Source: Blasia pusilla (Eukaryota; Marchantiophyta; Marchantiopsida; Blasiales). Taken from it: a stretch of DNA of 64,000 nucleotides. Below the pieces are notes generated by a model that ran no database searches, was not told where the DNA came from, and saw nothing but the letters and a program-made list of their open reading frames with translations. The position numbers were made by a program, and so were the translations under genes. Shown piece by piece: positions 58,749 through 64,000 of the stretch. Each line of letters begins with the position of its first letter. The stretch's first letter is position 1. The DNA lies in contig CM114272.1 of assembly GCA_050084515.1 (NCBI GenBank), forward strand, positions 6,882,001 through 6,946,000. Reading direction: 5' to 3'.

Positions 58749-59650
58749 TGGAGTATTCCTCAGCAACAATCACAGGCGAGAAGCTAGACAAGCAGAATTA
58801 CAATGTCTGGAAGTTTCGCATGAAAAATTTCTCATGGGTCAAGAACTATGGGAGCTTGTCACAGGTGATGAGGCCAAGCCAAAAGGTGACTCAACAGACT
58901 TGAATGTTCGCACTTGGAACAAACGCGCAAGGCAAGTAATCCACTACATTTCAATAACGATCAGTTCGCCAATGATAGGTCACATCCAAGATGTTGATAC
59001 TCCGGAGGAGTTGGATTTGATACTCTGAAGGAGGCCTGGGATGCATCGGAGAAGCTGTTCCAGACATCTACAAAGGCCAGAAAGCTTCAATTGAAACAAC
59101 AATTGAACGAAGTGAGGAAAGGATCGTAGAGCATCAATGATCATATTTTGAATATCAGACATATTGTTGATCAGTTGAATAGTACTGGAGTGACAGTAGA
59201 AGATGATGATATGATTTTATTCACTCTTCAAGGCCTTCCAAAGGATTACAACTCCTTTGAGACCTCTATCTCTATGAGAGAGAAGTATCCAACCTTTCAA
59301 GAGTTAGTTCCTCTGTTGATCAATGAAGAGATGCGCTTAGTAAGCAGGGGTAGCTCGTCTAGTCTGCAAGAGACTGCGCTATTTGCAAGTTATGGATCAA
59401 ACAGAGGCAGGGGTCGTGGTAGAAACTTCCGTGGTCGTGGTGGATATCAAGCATATGGAGGAAGAGACACTGAATATAACGTCACTCAATCAACTACAAA
59501 CTAGTACTAGACACAATCACAAGGTGGTGACGGTAGAAACCGTTGGGGTCGAGGTCAACAATAAAGGGTCCCTGGATCTTGCAATTACTGTGGGATAAAA
59601 TGTCACTATGCAAAGTTTTGCATCAATGAGAAGGCAAATATGAGAACAAG
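58749..59650 (+). pseudogene. Copia H gag (broken)
   Basis: It starts MEYSSATITGEKLDKQNYNV, typical of copia gag. Shifted frames follow: WELVTGDEAKP; 59,148-59,504 with LFTLQGLPKDYNSFETSIS; and an Arg/Gly-rich tail. The knuckle is CNYCGIKCHYAKFC (about 59,581-59,622), with the usual Gly before His changed to Cys. Confidence 0.85.
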
Positions 59651-59759
59651 AGCCTTACAACAATAAAACTATGTGGAGCAACAACACCAAGAGTAGTACC
59701 AAGAACAACAACATTCACAAACGGAGCATCTCTTGATTATGACTTATCATATTGGAGAA

Positions 59760-61430
59760 ATGGTCTAGAAAAACTCGACAGAAGATTGGTACATTGACTC
59801 CGGTGCATCAAATCACATGACCTCACAATCAAAATTGTTCAGTAGTTTGGAGTTGGTGAAAGATCCTGCAATTGTGCTCACAGGAGATCACACTCAACAT
59901 CATATCACGCATACCTGTAAAGTTCCAATAGCATCAGACGGTCTTTGTGCTCTTGGAAATGTTCTCTATGTTCCTACCATTGCAAGAAATCTGATCTCTG
60001 TAGGACAAATAGTAGAACAGGGTTATCAAGTGAAGTTTAACGCAAATGGGTCTTTCATTGAAACATTGGATGACCAGACTACGATAGCCAAAGGAACTAG
60101 ATCTGGTAGAATGTTCAAATTAGATGTTTCTATGCCAGAGATTCAAACATCAATGTATGGTCAAACCGGCCAACAAGTCACAGATCTAAATGTGTGGCAT
60201 AATAGGATTGGACATATGAATCTTCAAAGATTACAGAGTCTTTCATCATCTAATATAGTAATAGGATTCCCTAAATTAGCGAGTCCTGCTACATTCGAGA
60301 TATGTCCTGCTTGCCAATTTGGAAAACAAGCTAGATGTCCTTTTCCAAAACAAGGTAGAAGAGCATCCAAGATATTGGAGTTGATCCACAATGATGTGTG
60401 GACAACATCACAACATAGCCTTAGTGGTTGCCAGTACTTTGTTTCATTTATTGATGACTTCTCTAAGCATATATGGGTATACTTTCTAAAAGCCAAGTCA
60501 GAGGTATTCTCAATGTTCAAAACATTTAAAGTTTTAGTAGAGAAGCAGACTAGACAACACATTATGAAAGAGCGTTGTGATGGAGGAGGAGAGTATCTTT
60601 CAACAGAGTTTGATGACTATTTACGTCAGAATGACATCCAACGTCAAGTGACTTGCCGTTACACTCCACAACAAAATGGAGTGGCTGAGAGGAAGAATCG
60701 ACATATTGCTGAAGCGACACGAGCTATGCTGAATGAGAAGAACATGCCTAAGGTGTATTGGGCAGAGGCTATAGCATGTGCAGTCTTCTTAATCAATCGA
60801 GCTATAGCAGCAGGAGTTCATGATAAAACTCCATTTGAAGTCTTCACAGGAAGTAAACCTGATTTTTCCTTCTTGAAAGTATTTGGTCGTATTTGTTATG
60901 CTAATGTTCCTTCTGAGAGACATGAGAAATTAGACCCCAAGTGTGAAAGATGTATCTTCATTGGCTATGCTGATGGAACTAGGGGGTATAAGTGCTACAT
61001 TCCATCCTCTAGGCAGCTTATTATTAGTTGGGATGCTGTCTTTGATGAGCTAAAGTCAAGGTATGCTCCATCTGAGCCTATTCCACCTCTAAACTTGTCT
61101 GTTGAGGGGGAGAATATGATTATAAACCAACAGACATTGTCTTCAACTTCCCCAAGTACTAGTGCAGGATTAGGAGAAGTCCTAGATTCATCAGTTAAAT
61201 TTGTGAGTGCATGTACGGGAAGAGTACATATTCAGTCTATTGACACTAGTAAGAGCTTGAGTCAGATGTCAGAGGCATCTACCTCTGAACAACAACTTTG
61301 TAGATCAAGTAGAGTTACACATCCAATTCATAGATTCATAAATGAAGGTTTCCTTGCGATACATCATGCATATATGATCACTATCCTTCAAGAGCAGGAT
61401 CCGAGTTGTTTTGAAGAAGTTGCGAGTTAA
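59760..61430 (+). pseudogene. Copia H protease and integrase
   Basis: A long open stretch of 537 codons (59,817-61,430). The protease active site WYIDSGASNHMTS lies at its start (about 59,787). The integrase zinc finger is WHNRIGHMN..CPACQFGK. The catalytic triad is Asp in LIHNDVW, Asp in RCDGGGEY (usually SDNGGEY) and Glu in GVAERKNRHI. It ends before RT with a stop at 61,430. It is the best-preserved gene of the copia copy. Confidence 0.92.
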
Positions 61431-62300
61431 GCCGAATGGATTGAAGCTATGGAGGAAGAGCTTGCTGGATTAAGATATCAACAAACATGGGAGCTGGTTG
61501 ATATATCTTCCGTTAAGGAAGCTATTGGTTGTAAATGGGTTTAAAAAATCAAGCGCAATCAAGATGGTACAATTAATAGATACAAAGCGAGATTCTTGGC
61601 TAAGGGCTATGCACTATAATATGGTATCAATTATGAGGAAACATTTAGCCCTGTTGCAAAGATGGCGACTACGAGAACAGTGGTTATAGTTGTAGTAAGT
61701 AAGAAGTGGAGATTACATCACATGGACGTCAAGAATGCCTTCTTGAATGGAGATCTATACGAGGAGATATATATGACTTAACCACTTGGATACGACCATC
61801 CCAAGTTTCCATTTTGCGTATGCAGGTTGAAGAAAGCTCTATACGGGCTCAAACAAGCTCCAAGAGCTTGGTTTGGCAAGATTACATACGTCCTTCAAGA
61901 GTTGGGTTTTAGGGTATGTGATTCTAACTCCTCGTTATATGTCTTGAGAGGACAAGATCATACAATTCTCATTGTGTTGTATGTTGACAATCTCTTGATT
62001 ATTGGGAGTAGTGAAGAAATGGTACAACAAGTCAAGCTTAAGTTACAAGCAGAATTGGATATGAAGGACTTGGGAGAACTCAAGTACTTCCTTGGTATTG
62101 AGTTTATCAAGGTTGGAGAGAGCGTGTGGTTACTACAACGATAATATGCTCTTCATATGCTTTCAAAATATGGTATGACGGCTTGTAAGCCAATCTCTAT
62201 ACCGTTGGACCAAAGCGTGAAGTTAAGAGTGGATGAAGGAGAGTTGCTTGCAAATTCTAATATGTACAGGGTTTCTGGTTTGTAATCTGGTTTGGTTATA
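61431..62300 (+). pseudogene. Copia H reverse transcriptase (broken, active site altered)
   Basis: Frames give [56 protein letters not shown] and VLYVDNLLIIGSS. The catalytic YVDD is YVDN here, so the second catalytic Asp is lost. Stops occur at several points. Confidence 0.9.
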
Positions 62301-62324
62301 GTTAGATAGATCAAACTTCTAACC

Positions 62325-62978
62325 ATGCATGTTGAATATTTGAGCTATGTTGTTGGCCTAGTCAGCCAGTTTATGCAAGCACCTCGAAAATCTCATCTTG
62401 ATGCTGTGAGGAGGATTATACGGTATGTGAAATTCTCTATTCAATTCGGGCTTCAATTTGAACCTTCTCCGAGTTTTCAATTACAGGGATTCACATATGC
62501 TGATTGGGCAGGAATCGTGTTTGATTGACATTCCACATCTGATTATTCATTTACTTTGGGAAGCGCAGTTATAGTTTGGGCTTCAAAGAAGGAACCTATA
62601 GTTGCTTTATTTTCAACAGAGGCTGAGTACAGAGGAGCAACCAATGCAGCATGTGAGGCGGTGTGGCTTCATCGATTACTTGTTGACATTGGTGTTAGTA
62701 ACTTAGGACCTAGTGTAATATATGCAGACAATATTAGTAGCATCAAGCTTGCTAATAACCCTATGTTTCATGCTCGTATAAAGCATGTTGAGGTGCACTA
62801 TCATTTTATCAGAGAGAAAGTGCTTACAGGAGAAATTGATCTTATGTATATAGGTACAGATCAGCAAATTACTGACATCTTTACAAAGGCATTATCTAGA
62901 GATAAGTTTGAGATGTTTAGAAAAGATTTAGGCATTAGAGATATCGATATGAGCTTGAGGGGGAGTATTGAAGATTGA
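62325..62978 (+). pseudogene. Copia H RNase H (one internal stop)
   Basis: YADWAGIV carries the first catalytic Asp, then a stop at 62,528. The rest (62,556-62,978) has the catalytic Glu in FSTEAEYRGATNAACEAVWL, Asp in YADNISSIKLANNP, and the C-terminal HIRE-like run HYHFIREKV with ITDIFTKALSRD. This end is typical of copia polyproteins. Confidence 0.9.
62957..62965 (+). other. Polypurine tract of copia H
   Basis: GAGGGGGAG, just after the end of the polyprotein region. It primes plus-strand synthesis. The aligned LTR repeat starts only at 63,059, so either the LTR is longer at its outer end and the 5' copy is truncated, or a spacer intervenes. Confidence 0.75.
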
Positions 62979-63058
62979 GTTACAGCTCATGAGACACCTG
63001 AAGTGCTACATTTGGTACTCACACGAAGTAGGGAAGCTTAATCTTGGTTAGTCAGTTA

Positions 63059-63272
63059 AGCACAATTATCTTAACAAGGATTAGTTAATCACAATTAGTC
63101 TAACTCGAGACTATGGTTAAAGGTAGGGTTAGGGTTGCTTGTACATACCCTATATAATTGAGAAGAGGATCAACCTTCACTTATTCTCTCATTGCAAATT
63201 TTGTTATCCATGGTGGTGTGTATGTGTGGGAGCCGTTTTCCACTAGTTATGCTTGTTTAGCAATTTTCCGCA
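63059..63272 (+). repeat. 3' LTR of copia H (aligned part)
   Basis: Aligns with 58,020-58,231 with several substitutions and small indels. TATA box at about 63,148-63,160; ends TTTTCCGCA. The LTR may really begin near 62,969, right after the polypurine tract. Confidence 0.83.
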
Positions 63273-63279
63273 CTTATGA

Positions 63280-64000
63280 TACACGCTTCACTTCACCATG
63301 TGGCGTAGTTACACCTCTGTTTTCTCGACTTGTTGTATGCGTCCGCCATTCGGGGTTATCAGAGTTCCCTACCGAGGGAGATTTCATTGTTGGGGGCGCA
63401 TAACTTGGAGCGGGTAGGGACCATAGACTTGGTCATTGCTGGCTGGCCGTGTCAGGGCCAATCGAGTGCTGGACGAGGTAGCGGGTTAGCTAACACTCGG
63501 TCCAATTTTTTTTGGGAGATGATGCGGATCTTGCGAAATTTACAAGACCATCAGCCTCGTTCTCGAGCATACATTTTGGAGAATATGTTGATTTTGGGTG
63601 ATTCGAAGTCCCGCGTGATGACCAGTGCACATCAGGTGCACGCATGGATCCGCCCGACAGTGTTGTTAGATGCGGCGAGTGTAGGTTTTAGAGCACACCG
63701 CCCGCGTCTTTGGTGGAGCAACTTGGTACCACATGAGGTGTTGCTGAGGGCTTATGCGAGAGTTTAGCGTCCCTCCAATTTATTGGTGGATTCTATATTT
63801 TGGCCGTCGATCACAGGGAGTGAGGCACGATGATCGACTGCCTTTGACTATGGTCAACAGGATTTGCATGCCACAAGCAGCCTTTCCCACATTGGTGAGT
63901 TTTCCTACTTATGCATTCAAGGAGGACGGACCTGTCTTGGTTTGGGATGACCAGGTACAGAGGTTGGTGGAGCCCAACGCTGATGAGCGAGAGCAAGCGA
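63280..64000 (+). pseudogene. Element G: C5-cytosine DNA methyltransferase, motif II to target-recognition part
   Basis: The frame 63,330-63,767 is the cleanest methyltransferase stretch in the window. Motif IV IDLVIAGWPCQGQSSAGRGS has the catalytic Cys in the classic PCQ context. FFWEMMRILRNLQ follows. Motif VI is AYILENMLILGD (ENM for ENV). The stretch SRVMTSAHQV..VLLDAASVGFRAHRPRLWWSN resembles DNMT3 motif VIII and beyond. Before 63,330 the frame is shifted; after 63,767 a stop is followed by the target-recognition part (FPTYAFKEDGP, VWDDQVQRLVEP). The window ends before motif X. Motif I is missing, lost with the sequence around the copia insertion. Confidence 0.87.

Larger units (their letters stand above)
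58020..63272 (+). mobile_element. Ty1/copia retrotransposon H (coding-defective)
   Basis: 5' LTR, initiator-Met primer site, gag-protease-integrase-RT-RNase H in the copia order (integrase before RT), polypurine tract and 3' LTR. It lies between gag-like and methyltransferase parts of element G. The LTRs differ at several sites, and the polyprotein is broken by stops. No clean target duplication was found; the 5' LTR may lack up to 90 bp at its outer end. Confidence 0.88.

Overview
The window is a stack of decayed eukaryotic transposable elements. I found no convincing host gene, rRNA, tRNA or CRISPR. Plant-type Ty3/gypsy chromoviruses, a Ty1/copia element primed by the initiator-Met tRNA, Helitrons with Rep plus PIF1-like helicase and 3' CTAG ends, and a probable En/Spm (CACTA) remnant all point to a streptophyte: a land plant or charophyte with a repeat-rich genome. 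The exact lineage cannot be told from this sequence. Almost every coding region carries frameshifts or stops.

Layout. 1-4,590: a degenerate Helitron (+) split by a 1.27-kb solo LTR flanked by ATGT. 4,571-7,409: a CACTA-like remnant (-) with a long (TA)n tract. 7,711-7,928: (GA)n/(GAGT)n. 7,945-8,374: a chromovirus pol scrap (D, -). 8,375-15,718: chromovirus A (-), joined head to head at about 15,720 to chromovirus B (+, 15,722-22,732), giving a palindrome of roughly 7-kb arms. 22,735-34,086: the 3' end of an older sibling (C), whose LTR is interrupted by element E. 34,930-36,260: an ancient relic of the E family (I). 36,481-48,494: Helitron ends, a second Helitron (42,450-45,664), a MITE-like pair and a 76-bp minisatellite. 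50,740-58,013 and 63,280-64,000: further copies of the E family (F1, F2, G) on the + strand. 58,020-63,272: a copia element lying inside G.

The most interesting system is the E family. In E (23,429-33,203, minus strand, 4-bp target duplication AGAG) the order is LTR, gag with a CCHC knuckle, aspartic protease, a complete C5-cytosine DNA methyltransferase module of DNMT3-like motif order, reverse transcriptase/RNase H, integrase, and a PHD finger where a chromodomain might be expected. Two more copies in the window (F2, G) carry the same methyltransferase. E also appears self-primed: the predicted first 11 nt of its RNA are exactly complementary to the 11 nt next to its 5' LTR, as in Tf1/sushi elements. 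Its terminal repeats are split: A-internal-B-GC-A-B, with the target duplications outside the first A and the last B. The repeat unit implied by primer site and polypurine tract (B-GC-A) is therefore offset from the integrated ends (A...B). A second A-B unit with its own 4-bp duplication (GGCG) sits in F2.

Together these genes describe a retroelement that could copy itself without a tRNA primer, choose target chromatin through a PHD finger, and methylate DNA (perhaps its own cDNA or target). All copies here are broken, so activity would have to come from copies elsewhere.
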